36,597 bases of DNA from a virus. Below the pieces are notes generated by a model, which saw nothing but the letters and a program-made list of their open reading frames with translations, did no database searches and was not told the DNA's origin. Position numbers and translations under genes: made by a program. The DNA lies in IMG/VR virus record IMGVR_UViG_3300033155_001917, positions 1 through 36,597 of that record, one strand, 5' to 3'. Below are positions 21,393 to 30,476 of the stretch, one piece after another; positions within the stretch are counted from its first letter, which is position 1, and each line of letters starts with the position of its first letter.

Positions 21393-24087
21393 CCCGTCAG
21401 GGCTGTCTCAGGGCAACCTGTTAATTGTTTCTGATGCTGTCTGGGGTACGCCAACCGGTAATCAGGTAACCGTCTCCAGTGCAGGCACTAATCTGCCCCT
21501 TATGGATGACAATGAATTTATTGAGGTTAGAGGCCACCCTGATGCCGTGAACAACGGTCTCTATCAGGTGAACGATGCCGGAGGCACAACAACTGGTGCC
21601 GCTATCTTGGACAAGGTGTCAGGCTCGGCTCCGATTGCAGATGTGGTTGGTCGGTCGATTAACCTGTTTTCAGCCCTAGATACCGCTGTTTCTAACATGG
21701 TATTTGCCAATACCACCCCAGCGACCGCTACCGTGGCGAATCGGGTTGATATTACCTCTGCCACTTCCCAGCTACCGATCTTGGCTGTTGGTGAACGATT
21801 TGAAGTCGAGGATTTCAGTGACGCCGATAACAACGGTGCTTATGAGGTCATCACCATCAATACGGTTCAGGACGACTACACATGTACCAAACTACTTGGT
21901 GTAGCGGGTGGTAACAGCAACGAGCCAAATAATGGTACGACTGAACCTGCTGTCACTATCACCGAACGAAAAACTGTCATGTGGGATACCGCTGCACTGC
22001 GCTGGTATGTCGTTGAACAGGGCGGAATCGACGCCACTGGCGCATCAGGTCAGGCCGTCTATTCCAAGGCCATGATTGACTGGCTTGATGACTCCTTTCT
22101 CCGCGCAAATGCACCATTTCCAATGCGAGCAATCGATAAGGACGCGGGTAAGTATCTGTTCGGACAGGACGCTAACGGTAACAACTCTGGCTGGCTGCCG
22201 ACTGACGACGTGGATATTACTCTCGGAACCTTTTCCATCAGAACCCGAAAGCTTCTGCGCAACGCCGGTTGGAATGAAATCGACTCCAGCGGTAATATTA
22301 CAGCTCGGCTCTTCGGCTGCCTGACAGTTGACGCCGTGGAAAACTCACTGACCGACACCGCCTTTGGCATGTTCGGCACCGACACCACTGTCGATAATAC
22401 TTTCGATCTGACCTTCGCTGGCCCGACCAACGAGGCGGTTAACTTCTTTCAGGAACAAACCCTGACATCTCTGGCGATTACCACCACCACAATTACCCGT
22501 GTAGGTGGATCATTCATCACTGAAGGTTATGTTGTCGGTGGTCAGGTGACTATCAGAAATGCTAATACACCAGCGAATGACGGCACGTTTGTTTTGACCG
22601 CCGTTTCCGCCTTGGTTCTGACAACTACAGGTCTGACCATAGACGCCGCTGATGTTACTGCTGTACTGGCAAGTGATAACGGCAACATCTTCAGGCTGGG
22701 TATGAGAGAGCGTGATGCGTCTGATCCACAAGGCTCAACCTTCGCGCAGGCCGACCTGAACACCATCAACAAGTCAGAGCTTGGTAACTTTGTGTTCCAG
22801 TTCCCGCTGGCAACCGGTACTGATCTCAAGATCACAACCACTGATGCTGGCATGTCTGGCGCACCATACGCAAGTATGACTCTGACCATGTACGCTACCC
22901 CACAGGCAAGAGGGGCATCAGGTGTTCTGGTAGGCGGCCCGTACAACTTCGGCTTCATTATGGAAGGCAACAACGGCACTAAGGAAGAGTGTTTCGAGTG
23001 GCTGCAATGGCAGTTGCGTAAATTGACTGACATTGATAATGACGGTGATACCAACATTGGTCGAGCGCTCGGTCTTCTGGCCCGTTTTGTGGGTGATACA
23101 CTTGAAGTCGGTACTGCTGACGGTGGACTGACCCAGACGGTTAGCCCAGACGGCGGTGGAGCGGGTCTCTACATTGATAATCTGAACTCTGCTGACGCCA
23201 ACAACGTTACGTTCTTCGACAGTCTCGGCCAAGGTCGAGTCAAGCCGACAGCCGTATCTGTTACGCTGGACGCCAACGCCGCTCTGAACAACGATGCGGT
23301 GTCTGATGGAACACTGTTCTTCAAAAACACTATCAGCAATGCTGTTGATGCGACCTTCGTGATTACTGCGGGGACTCTTGCAGACGGAACTTTTGTTTCG
23401 ACAGCCCAGTTCCCAGCCTCGCTTTTCCGAGGGGTGGGCGCGTATGTTGAGATTACCGGACTGACCGGTGCTGATGAGCCTATGAATGGCATTTATCAGG
23501 TAACCGCCCTGACATCTACATCACTGTGGAGCGTCACCCGATACGACGGCAAAACCATTACTACTACCGCTGGTGAGGCAGCGAGCATTGATGAAAATCC
23601 GGTGGATTCACCAGACAGCATCATTGTTCATACCAACGTTTCAGCAAACGGTACGGACGTTTCATTTACTGCTGCTGATACCCTCGGCCAGACTGGTATC
23701 GGTGCCGTATTTGCGGTCGGTGATTTTGTTGAGGTTGAAGGTTCTACCTCTGGATTGAACGACGGTATCTGGGAGGTTACGGGCGAGACAGCCAATACAT
23801 TGACGCTGGTTAGCGAGACTGGTGTGCTGATTACGACTCAGGGTGCAGGCCCATCCGTGACGATCACCAAGGTTGTTCAGGTGCCAATGCAGATTGACTT
23901 TGCGTTCTCATTTGACTATTCAAACAACACTCAGGGTGGCCGAGCTGGTGGAATCAACGCTTTGGTTCAAGCAAAGGCGGTTGGCCGACTGACAGCTCAG
24001 TACACCGAGTCAACAGTTCAGACGATCACCACAGCAGCACTGATTATACCGCTTGTTGCGCAGGGTGAACTTAACGTAACGGTCTAA
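21376..24087 (+). CDS. large virion protein with five repeated beta motifs
   Basis: 903 residues, almost all beta-rich and low in charge. A motif of the form hydrophobic-V-x-G...NNG-x-Y-x-V recurs at about residues 48, 141, 384, 689 and 783 (EVRGHPDAVNNGLYQV, EVEDFSDADNNGAYEV, TIRNANTPANDGTFVL, EITGLTGADEPMNGIYQV, EVEGSTSGLNDGIWEV). No family name is certain. It is the first of three large beta-rich genes between portal and scaffold; head decoration or tail appendage are both possible. Its stop overlaps the next ATG. Confidence 0.7.
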   Translation: MPQANDPSGLSQGNLLIVSDAVWGTPTGNQVTVSSAGTNLPLMDDNEFIEVRGHPDAVNNGLYQVNDAGGTTTGAAILDKVSGSAPIADVVGRSINLFSALDTAVSNMVFANTTPATATVANRVDITSATSQLPILAVGERFEVEDFSDADNNGAYEVITINTVQDDYTCTKLLGVAGGNSNEPNNGTTEPAVTITERKTVMWDTAALRWYVVEQGGIDATGASGQAVYSKAMIDWLDDSFLRANAPFPMRAIDKDAGKYLFGQDANGNNSGWLPTDDVDITLGTFSIRTRKLLRNAGWNEIDSSGNITARLFGCLTVDAVENSLTDTAFGMFGTDTTVDNTFDLTFAGPTNEAVNFFQEQTLTSLAITTTTITRVGGSFITEGYVVGGQVTIRNANTPANDGTFVLTAVSALVLTTTGLTIDAADVTAVLASDNGNIFRLGMRERDASDPQGSTFAQADLNTINKSELGNFVFQFPLATGTDLKITTTDAGMSGAPYASMTLTMYATPQARGASGVLVGGPYNFGFIMEGNNGTKEECFEWLQWQLRKLTDIDNDGDTNIGRALGLLARFVGDTLEVGTADGGLTQTVSPDGGGAGLYIDNLNSADANNVTFFDSLGQGRVKPTAVSVTLDANAALNNDAVSDGTLFFKNTISNAVDATFVITAGTLADGTFVSTAQFPASLFRGVGAYVEITGLTGADEPMNGIYQVTALTSTSLWSVTRYDGKTITTTAGEAASIDENPVDSPDSIIVHTNVSANGTDVSFTAADTLGQTGIGAVFAVGDFVEVEGSTSGLNDGIWEVTGETANTLTLVSETGVLITTQGAGPSVTITKVVQVPMQIDFAFSFDYSNNTQGGRAGGINALVQAKAVGRLTAQYTESTVQTITTAALIIPLVAQGELNVTV

Positions 24088-26147
24088 TGGCGATCACCCT
24101 TGATCCATTAACGGACGGAGACTTCACTCGCCTTAACCGTGCTGATGCTGTGGGAAGCTGGACAGTAGACGGAACCAACTGGTCGTCGCTTGGGCTGAAC
24201 ACTGCTTCAGAGGTTGAGAACACTGGCTGTATTGAGGCGCGTGTCGATCCGGGAATTGGGTCTCTGGTTTCCAGCTTTGGTTCTGAAAATCTCGAAAATG
24301 TACATCTACGCATGTGGGCCAAGCTGGGCCAGTCAATCAGCGCAGGGGCTACCTACGGCGCTCGCCTGATTATCGGTACAGAAGGTACTCATGGTTCATG
24401 GCTTGTTTATGATGAGATCAAGCAGGTCGTGGTCTACAACGGCTGGATGATGCTCGTTGCTGATCCTCGCAAACCTTATGATGGAACTTCTGGTAATCCG
24501 CCTTCAATTCTTACTGCCACCAGTGCTGGCATACGCATTGATTTTGTGGATGGAAACGGCAAAGTGCTGGCCGTGGGCGACATGCTCTGGATAGGCAACG
24601 AAATCTCAATTGAGGGTGGTACCACGGGGGCAAGAGCAACGTTTGCAGAGTGGGTCACGGATGATGAATCAAACGGTTACGGAATTCTCCGGTCGGTAGG
24701 TGGCGTTTACTACATGAACGCTGGGGCAGTATTTCAGGGCGTCAGTACAGCCAACAGTTATTTTGAAGATTCTAACCAGATTCTGATATTTGAAGACCTT
24801 CCGGTATCCGGTTCACTGTACAGTCTCCGGCATGTTGGTAATGCTACAGGCACCAATCACTTCCAGCTTGGCACGTCGACAGGCTCCGGCGCTTCTAAAG
24901 AGGGCGCAAATGGAGGCGTTATACGCGCTGGCGGTGCAGCCCCATTCAGGATTGAGGCAATCGACACCAATATCGACGTAGCAGCATACTTCGGCGTTAC
25001 CATGCTGGGGCCGTCTGCTCTATACGCAGATCAGCTTCGGAATGTTAAAACGCTTGATTCCCCTTCTACCTTTGCCGACATTACAGAGGCGGCTACAGGG
25101 CCAGAGCTGGCTACTGCTGGCCTCATGCCAGCCACGGAAGCATTAGATGATGCTACCTATTTCGGACATGATGAGAAGTTTTACGGGCTGAACCTGAACC
25201 TGTCTACCGCAAAAGCAGGGACATGGACAGGTACTTGGGAATATTACAACGGTTCATCATGGGCGAGCCTGACCGATATCACTGATGGCACGTCAAATTA
25301 TGCAACCACGGGCGCACAGTCCGTTACTTGGGCAATGCCCGACGACTGGGCCACATTGGCTGCTGATGGTGATACTCGATACTGGATTCGGTTCCGTATT
25401 AGCGCATTTACCAGTTCTGGTGGTGGGCCAACCCATAGCGCCAATGGATGTACCTGTGATATGGCCGGTGATATCCGACTGGAAGACCCTGCTGCTGAAA
25501 TAGTCGGTGGATCATCTACCAATATGGGCAGCATTCGAGTCAGGAACGGCGCTTTTCTGAAAAAGCACACAATTAATGCCAGTCTTGCCCCAGCAAAACA
25601 CGGCGCTCTTGATCTGGGCGGAGCCAACCCAGCCACTGATACGGTTCGAGAAGTCGTCATCCAGAACTGTAACAAGGGCGTGTTGCTAAAAGGCTCCGGC
25701 AATGTGACCTATCAGATCAGAGGCTTTACGTTTTCGGGCAACACCAATGACTTCAGGGTTGATTTTGGTGGCGGTGATACTGTCACTATTCAGATTCTGG
25801 AAGGCACCACCTCTGATACTGCATTCACTGCTGGTAATCAGGACAATGTAAATGGGTCGACCATCACTTTTGTTGATAACAAATCAATCACCCTGTCGCC
25901 TTTGGTTGTCGGATCAACTGTCAGCGTTTATCTGGCAGGCACATCCACTCTGGTCGACGAAACCACCAATTCTACGACCTCGTTCAACTTTACGGTTGGC
26001 TCGGGCGTTGGAGTTGACGTTGTTATTCTGGAAGGCACGGAAGATGATCCGAGTGCGTCTATACCTATTCGCATTCCTAACGTATCATTCACCGTTGACC
26101 AGACTGTCACAATCAACCAGTTGACAGAACCAAACTTTATAGGATAA
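24087..26147 (+). CDS. large beta-rich virion protein
   Basis: 686 residues, low in Cys, rich in Gly, Thr, Ser and Asn. It has no signal peptide. Segments such as TWTGTWEYYNGSSWASLTD and WIRFRISAFTS look like jelly-roll or carbohydrate-binding strands found in phage adhesins and decoration proteins. It overlaps the previous gene (TAATG) and precedes the next by 3 bp. A structural role is inferred from composition and position. Confidence 0.65.
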   Translation: MAITLDPLTDGDFTRLNRADAVGSWTVDGTNWSSLGLNTASEVENTGCIEARVDPGIGSLVSSFGSENLENVHLRMWAKLGQSISAGATYGARLIIGTEGTHGSWLVYDEIKQVVVYNGWMMLVADPRKPYDGTSGNPPSILTATSAGIRIDFVDGNGKVLAVGDMLWIGNEISIEGGTTGARATFAEWVTDDESNGYGILRSVGGVYYMNAGAVFQGVSTANSYFEDSNQILIFEDLPVSGSLYSLRHVGNATGTNHFQLGTSTGSGASKEGANGGVIRAGGAAPFRIEAIDTNIDVAAYFGVTMLGPSALYADQLRNVKTLDSPSTFADITEAATGPELATAGLMPATEALDDATYFGHDEKFYGLNLNLSTAKAGTWTGTWEYYNGSSWASLTDITDGTSNYATTGAQSVTWAMPDDWATLAADGDTRYWIRFRISAFTSSGGGPTHSANGCTCDMAGDIRLEDPAAEIVGGSSTNMGSIRVRNGAFLKKHTINASLAPAKHGALDLGGANPATDTVREVVIQNCNKGVLLKGSGNVTYQIRGFTFSGNTNDFRVDFGGGDTVTIQILEGTTSDTAFTAGNQDNVNGSTITFVDNKSITLSPLVVGSTVSVYLAGTSTLVDETTNSTTSFNFTVGSGVGVDVVILEGTEDDPSASIPIRIPNVSFTVDQTVTINQLTEPNFIG

Positions 26148-26150
26148 ATC

Positions 26151-27443
26151 ATGCCCATCGATTTCAACGGGTCAACACTAACGATTACCCTGTCGTCAGG
26201 AGTAACCGAAGTCGACGTTCGCGAAGACCTCTACGAAAGTTGGAAAGACTGGCTGCTGGGCAACAACTCCAACCTTGGCTTCCCGCGCGCGTTCAGGCCT
26301 GTAGGCGGTGACCCGCTGTCGTCAGTTATTAATGCTGGCTCGTATTTCTTCCTGAATAATGTTGCCGGATGGCGAATCAAGCCGCCAGAGGAAGACATCA
26401 CCATTGTTTTGACCGGAAACCTTGCTCTGGAAGACGTGTCGGTTCCCTCGGTTCTCCCGACTGATGGTGCATTTACCGCTGCAATTTTTGGTTTACAGCC
26501 GGTTACTCAGGGTGTTACACCGCAGATGGGTGCGCAGCTTGAATTCGCATCATTTGAAGGCATGGTTCATTATTCAAGCACGTCATCTAATCAGCTTAAC
26601 GGGGCCGACCCGCTGAGCCTACCGTTACCACTGGGTAACATGCAGTACCCACTTAACAACATCCCAGACTGCATAATCGTCAGGACAGCACGGGGATTGA
26701 CAAAAAGTATCCACTGCATGACGAATGTGACGCTGGGTGTTGGTGACAATGTTGATAACTTCACGCTGGTAGGAACCAACCCAACCCAGACCATAATCAC
26801 AATCGGAACATCCGCTTCGACCATCAATACGATGGTGGAAAACGCCAGTGTGAACGGAACGCTGGACGGGGGAACAGAAATTCGGAACTGCGATATCACG
26901 ACGCTGGACTTCATTAATGGCAGGGTGCTGGGATGCAGTCTTGACGCAGGCCCTCACTCATTGGGTGGCGGCTCATCAGCAGAAGCGCATTTCATTAACT
27001 GTGACGATGACGTGGCAGGCGAGGGGGCCGCTGTTATTGATTGTGGTGGCGATGGGCCTGCGCTGATTCTTTCTCGATATTCCGGCGACGTCAAGCTGAC
27101 TAACAAAATCGGATCGGTGGCATTTACAATAGGTCTGGCCGGAGGCCATTGCATCATAGATGCCACCTGTACAACAGGAATTATTGTGGTGAACGGAAAC
27201 GGCAAGGTGATTGACTCTACTGGGGCGCACATGTTGTCTGGCACCTATAATGGCGGACTGACGCTGATTAATGAATGTACCTTCGGCGGACATCTCCACG
27301 ACCTGTGGCAGCGTAAAGGGCTTGATCCTGTTAATCCGCTTGTTCTGCATGAAAATGGTAATATTGAAGTCGGCAACGTTGATATTGATGCCGTGACAAC
27401 AGGAGTCACCCCGAACAGACAAACCACTCAAACGAGACAGTAA
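26151..27443 (+). CDS. virion protein, probable beta-helix
   Basis: 430 residues. The N-terminus (TLTITLSSGVTEVDVREDLYESWKDWLL...FPRAFRPVGGDPL) matches a motif of phage structural proteins of unknown function. From about residue 190 short repeats (TIIT-type strands, NASVNGTLDGGTEIRNCDI) suggest a right-handed beta-helix, common in appendages. It is the third large gene before the scaffold and overlaps the next gene by TAATG. Confidence 0.65.
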   Translation: MPIDFNGSTLTITLSSGVTEVDVREDLYESWKDWLLGNNSNLGFPRAFRPVGGDPLSSVINAGSYFFLNNVAGWRIKPPEEDITIVLTGNLALEDVSVPSVLPTDGAFTAAIFGLQPVTQGVTPQMGAQLEFASFEGMVHYSSTSSNQLNGADPLSLPLPLGNMQYPLNNIPDCIIVRTARGLTKSIHCMTNVTLGVGDNVDNFTLVGTNPTQTIITIGTSASTINTMVENASVNGTLDGGTEIRNCDITTLDFINGRVLGCSLDAGPHSLGGGSSAEAHFINCDDDVAGEGAAVIDCGGDGPALILSRYSGDVKLTNKIGSVAFTIGLAGGHCIIDATCTTGIIVVNGNGKVIDSTGAHMLSGTYNGGLTLINECTFGGHLHDLWQRKGLDPVNPLVLHENGNIEVGNVDIDAVTTGVTPNRQTTQTRQ

Positions 27444-27922
27444 TGGTTGCGGCTATTGGTCTTGCCGGTGACGGGGTGTTTTGCAGCTTTCCAGTAGGGG
27501 CGGCTATCCCGCTTTCCACGGACGGAATATTCTGTTCCGGCATTGTTATCGAAGAAGAGAATCTTGGTGGCAGCCAGTTTCTTGCTTTCAAGCCGATCCT
27601 TGCCCCGCTATCTACACAGATACAGGTTGACCAGCGAGTTGCCTCGATGGTGCAGGAGTCAGAGACAGATTTTGTTATTGATGGTAAAAAATACGAGCTG
27701 GTAACCACCAGAACGCCGTCAGAGATCATAAAAGCCGCTCCAAATATTGAACGAATATTGGACGAAGCGGCCGAAAAAATGGGTGTAACACGGCGTCAGG
27801 CCAAGAAAGAACTATACAAACAGGTCATAAAAGAGCTTCAAGCGGTTGAAACCGTCAAGCAATCAGTGTTCAATGACGATGAAGAAATTATTATGATCTT
27901 GGTAGCGACAGATGATATCTAA
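27443..27922 (+). CDS. hypothetical virion-associated protein
   Basis: 159 residues. A Gly-rich N-terminus with an internal pseudo-repeat (GLAGDGVFCSF / PLSTDGIFCSG) is followed by a helical, charged C-terminal half (IERILDEAAEKMGVTRRQAKKELYKQVIKELQ). Overlaps the previous stop and the next start. Location suggests a head or neck role, but no family is recognised. Confidence 0.55.
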   Translation: MVAAIGLAGDGVFCSFPVGAAIPLSTDGIFCSGIVIEEENLGGSQFLAFKPILAPLSTQIQVDQRVASMVQESETDFVIDGKKYELVTTRTPSEIIKAAPNIERILDEAAEKMGVTRRQAKKELYKQVIKELQAVETVKQSVFNDDEEIIMILVATDDI

Positions 27923-28130
27923 ACCAAGTCAGAAAGTGATGCGAGCGGTTGCAAATTTACGCTCGAATGAGAATTTCGGGGTAGTCATTGGTTTTTTAGA
28001 AGACTGCCTCTACGCGACAGATGCGGAAACGCGTTCTGCTCACGACGAAGTTAAGACGCGATGGTTGCAGGGTCAGGCACAGGACTTAGCTGGTCTATTG
28101 TCCCTGATTGAGCAAGCAAAGCGCATGTAA
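27912..28130 (+). CDS. small helical protein
   Basis: 72 residues, all-helical in appearance (KVMRAVANLRSNENFGVVIGFLEDC...DLAGLLSLIEQAKRM). It overlaps the preceding gene by 11 bp and is followed by a 120-bp gap before the scaffold. Similar short genes sit before the scaffold in several podophages; function unknown. Confidence 0.55.
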   Translation: MISKPSQKVMRAVANLRSNENFGVVIGFLEDCLYATDAETRSAHDEVKTRWLQGQAQDLAGLLSLIEQAKRM

Positions 28131-28250
28131 GCTGACCACCCGAATGAAGGCCGCCAAGGCGATCCCGTCAATCAGGCTCAGCAAGTTATCCCCTCGAGGG
28201 ATTTCACAGCCTTTAGTCCGACATATTGTCGATCATTAGTGGAGTAAGTG
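28131..28250 (+). promoter_or_regulatory. 120-bp leader before the head genes, with dyads
   Basis: Non-coding. It contains ATCCC-CTCGA-GGGAT (28188-28202) and CGACA-TAT-TGTCG (28219-28231), then GGAG at 28241. No clear promoter boxes, but the spacing and dyads suggest control of the scaffold-coat pair. Confidence 0.35.
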
Positions 28251-29120
28251 ATGAAAAACCCAAGCGGAGTTCAAAGACAAATTGACCTTGCGAAAAAAAT
28301 TCAGACCCAAATAGTTGAGGGAGAGCCAGCGAAAGTTGTCAACCTCAACAGTGGCGATTCTTCCGGTAAGCCGGATCAGGACGTCAACTGGGAACACCGG
28401 TTCAAAACTCAGAAACAGAAGTATGACGAGGTTGTGCCGGAGTTGAGACAGAAAAACGAGTCTCTTGAAGCCCGAGTTGCGGAGCTTGAAGACTTAGTTA
28501 AAAACGCTAAACCAGTAGTCAGTTCTGCGACGCAGGATGGGCCGATGTTCTCACCAGAGGAGATCGAGGAATACGGGGCAGACTTTTTAGCTGTAGTTGA
28601 ACGAGTTGTCGGAGGTCGTGGGAATCAGGACACCGGAGTATCTGATCAGTTAAGTGAACTTAAGACCAAGTTTGATTCGATTGCCTTGAATCAGGCCAAG
28701 TCTGCCGAAGGTCGTTTTTACGAAGACCTTCAGGAACTTGTGCCAGACTGGCAGGCAATTAATGACAACGACGGATTTAAAAAGTGGTTATCTGAAGAGA
28801 TGCCGCTTACTGGCAAAGAACGCCAGAACTTCTTAATTGCCGCTCAGCAAGCACTGGATGCTCGCAAAGTCGCCAGTTTTTTTACCGCTTGGAAAGGTGA
28901 ATCTGGACAGCAGTCTTACATGATTGATACGGTTAATGGCGGTCAAGGCGACGGTAGTACCCTCCCCGAAGGCCAGATTGAAACCGAGATAATTAGCAAA
29001 GCTGACATTAAGGCGTTTTACGACGACAAGAAGCTTGGCCGATATCGCAAAAATCCTGAAGAGGCTCGCCAGATTGAAATGAGAATCTTTCGAGCGCAAA
29101 GAGAGGGCCGAGTACGGTAA
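28251..29120 (+). CDS. scaffolding protein
   Basis: 289 residues from the ATG with GGAG 6 bp upstream. Features of phage scaffolds: acidic, helical, low in Cys, a coiled coil (RFKTQKQKYDEVVPELRQKNESLEARVAELEDLV), and a basic C-terminal helix (KKLGRYRKNPEEARQIEMRIFRAQREGRVR) that would contact the coat. Placed directly before the coat gene. Scaffolds guide prohead assembly and are then removed. Confidence 0.75.
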   Translation: MKNPSGVQRQIDLAKKIQTQIVEGEPAKVVNLNSGDSSGKPDQDVNWEHRFKTQKQKYDEVVPELRQKNESLEARVAELEDLVKNAKPVVSSATQDGPMFSPEEIEEYGADFLAVVERVVGGRGNQDTGVSDQLSELKTKFDSIALNQAKSAEGRFYEDLQELVPDWQAINDNDGFKKWLSEEMPLTGKERQNFLIAAQQALDARKVASFFTAWKGESGQQSYMIDTVNGGQGDGSTLPEGQIETEIISKADIKAFYDDKKLGRYRKNPEEARQIEMRIFRAQREGRVR

Positions 29121-29129
29121 CCCCCTTTG

Positions 29130-29149
29130 TGGCTCTTTAATGGGAGCCA
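29130..29149 (+). promoter_or_regulatory. hairpin covering the coat ribosome site
   Basis: TGGCTC-TTTAATGG-GAGCCA forms a perfect 6-bp stem. The coat Shine-Dalgarno GGGAG (29142-29146) lies partly in its 3' arm, 6 bp before the ATG. It lacks a T-run, so is not a terminator. Confidence 0.5.
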
Positions 29150-29152
29150 GAC

Positions 29153-30127
29153 ATGGTTAACGGTTTAACGCGCGCCAATGCGGGAAATTGGCAGGGTGCT
29201 GGAGCTTATGCAGACATTGCATCAGATTCGGCATCAAAATTCATCCCTCAAATCTGGAGCGGAAAGCTTGTTGAAAAGTTTTACGCGGCCACTGTATTTG
29301 GGGCTATTGCAAACACTGACTACGAAGGTGAGATTTCCGATAAAGGCGATCAAGTAATCATCCGTACCACTCCTACCATGACCATTCAGGATTATGAAGT
29401 AGGTTTGGGGCTGACTTACGAGACACCGATCTCAGCGAATACCACTCTGGATATCAATCAGGGTAAGTATTTTGCCTTCGCCATCGACGATGTGGACTCC
29501 TTCCAGTCCGATATCGACCTGATGGACGATTGGTCAGAAGACGCTTCCGAGCAAATGAAGATCGCTGTGGACTCACAAGTTTTGGCAAACCTTTATGCCG
29601 GAGTTAACGCGTCCAACAAGGGTATCGCTGCTGGCGCTATCTCTGCTGGCGTAAACCTTGGTGCTGCTGGCACTAATGGTGACGCTGCCATCCTGATCGA
29701 CAAAACAACTATCCTCGACTACATCGTCGATATGGGTCTTGTTTTGGACGAGCAGAATGTTCCAGAGACCGGCCGTTGGTTGGTAATGCCAGCTTGGATG
29801 ATTTCTACCATCAAGAAGTCTGATCTGAAGGACGCATCACTCGCGGGTGACGCAACCTCCATTATCAGGAACGGGCTGATCGGGATGATCGACCGCTTCA
29901 ACATCTATCTATCCAACAACATTGTTGGTATCACAGAAGGAACGGCTACGCTTTATGAGCCAATCTGTGGTCACCCAACTGGGCTGACGTTTGCGGCTCA
30001 AATGACGAAGATGGAGAACCTACCCAATCCAGACACTTTCGGGCAACTGATTCGTGGTCTGAATGTGTACGGGTACAAGGTTATTGAAGGTAAGTACCTT
30101 GCTGGTGGTAAAGTTAAGCGAGTATAA
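29153..30127 (+). CDS. major capsid protein
   Basis: 324 residues, acidic and Gly/Ala/Thr-rich, with motifs expected of an HK97-fold coat: FIPQIWSGKLVEKFYAATVFGAIANTDYEGEISDKGDQVIIRTTP, then a spine-helix region (SEDASEQMKIAVDSQVLANLY), and GRWLVMPAWMISTIKKSDLKD. It follows the scaffold and is flanked by a ribosome-site hairpin and a strong terminator, matching a highly expressed gene. Confidence 0.88.
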   Translation: MVNGLTRANAGNWQGAGAYADIASDSASKFIPQIWSGKLVEKFYAATVFGAIANTDYEGEISDKGDQVIIRTTPTMTIQDYEVGLGLTYETPISANTTLDINQGKYFAFAIDDVDSFQSDIDLMDDWSEDASEQMKIAVDSQVLANLYAGVNASNKGIAAGAISAGVNLGAAGTNGDAAILIDKTTILDYIVDMGLVLDEQNVPETGRWLVMPAWMISTIKKSDLKDASLAGDATSIIRNGLIGMIDRFNIYLSNNIVGITEGTATLYEPICGHPTGLTFAAQMTKMENLPNPDTFGQLIRGLNVYGYKVIEGKYLAGGKVKRV

Positions 30128-30134
30128 TAGGCAC

Positions 30135-30160
30135 GCCCCTCTTCGGAGGGGCCTTCCTTT
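30135..30160 (+). terminator. strong intrinsic terminator after the coat gene
   Basis: GCCCCTC-TTCG-GAGGGGC (30135-30152), a 7-bp GC stem with a stable UUCG loop, followed by CTTCCTTT. It may allow partial read-through to the connector genes. Confidence 0.85.
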
Positions 30161-30177
30161 AACCATCGGAGAAGCCA

Positions 30178-30465
30178 ATGAGAAACCGACCTGCCAATTT
30201 TTACGTTCGTGATCGAAGTAGCGGAAAGAAAGTATTAGTCACCGCAGATGTAGCACACGAGTTTCGTGATTCCTGTAAATTTATCCGCCTTGATGACCCT
30301 GCCCCGCAGGACGTTAACGCAGATGTTCCAATGCCTGACCTGCGGAAGCGCACTAGCATCGTAATTAATGCGAATGAGGCGGCCGAAGAGGTACCAGAGG
30401 CACCAGAAGCCGAACCTAAACCAAAGGCCGCCCCTAAAAAGAAGGCCTCTGCGAAAAATCAATAA
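30178..30465 (+). CDS. small protein with basic, Ala/Pro/Lys-rich tail
   Basis: 95 residues. The N-terminal half (RPANFYVRDRSSGKKVLVTADVAHEFRD) looks folded; the C-terminal third is a repetitive tail (AEPKPKAAPKKKASAKNQ). Located between coat and connector genes, it could be a head-associated linker protein. Function not known. Confidence 0.55.
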   Translation: MRNRPANFYVRDRSSGKKVLVTADVAHEFRDSCKFIRLDDPAPQDVNADVPMPDLRKRTSIVINANEAAEEVPEAPEAEPKPKAAPKKKASAKNQ

Positions 30466-30476
30466 ACTGGAGATAA

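Noticed and set aside
28188-28231. Intrinsic terminator before the scaffold gene
   Set aside because: The dyads are short and no T-run follows.
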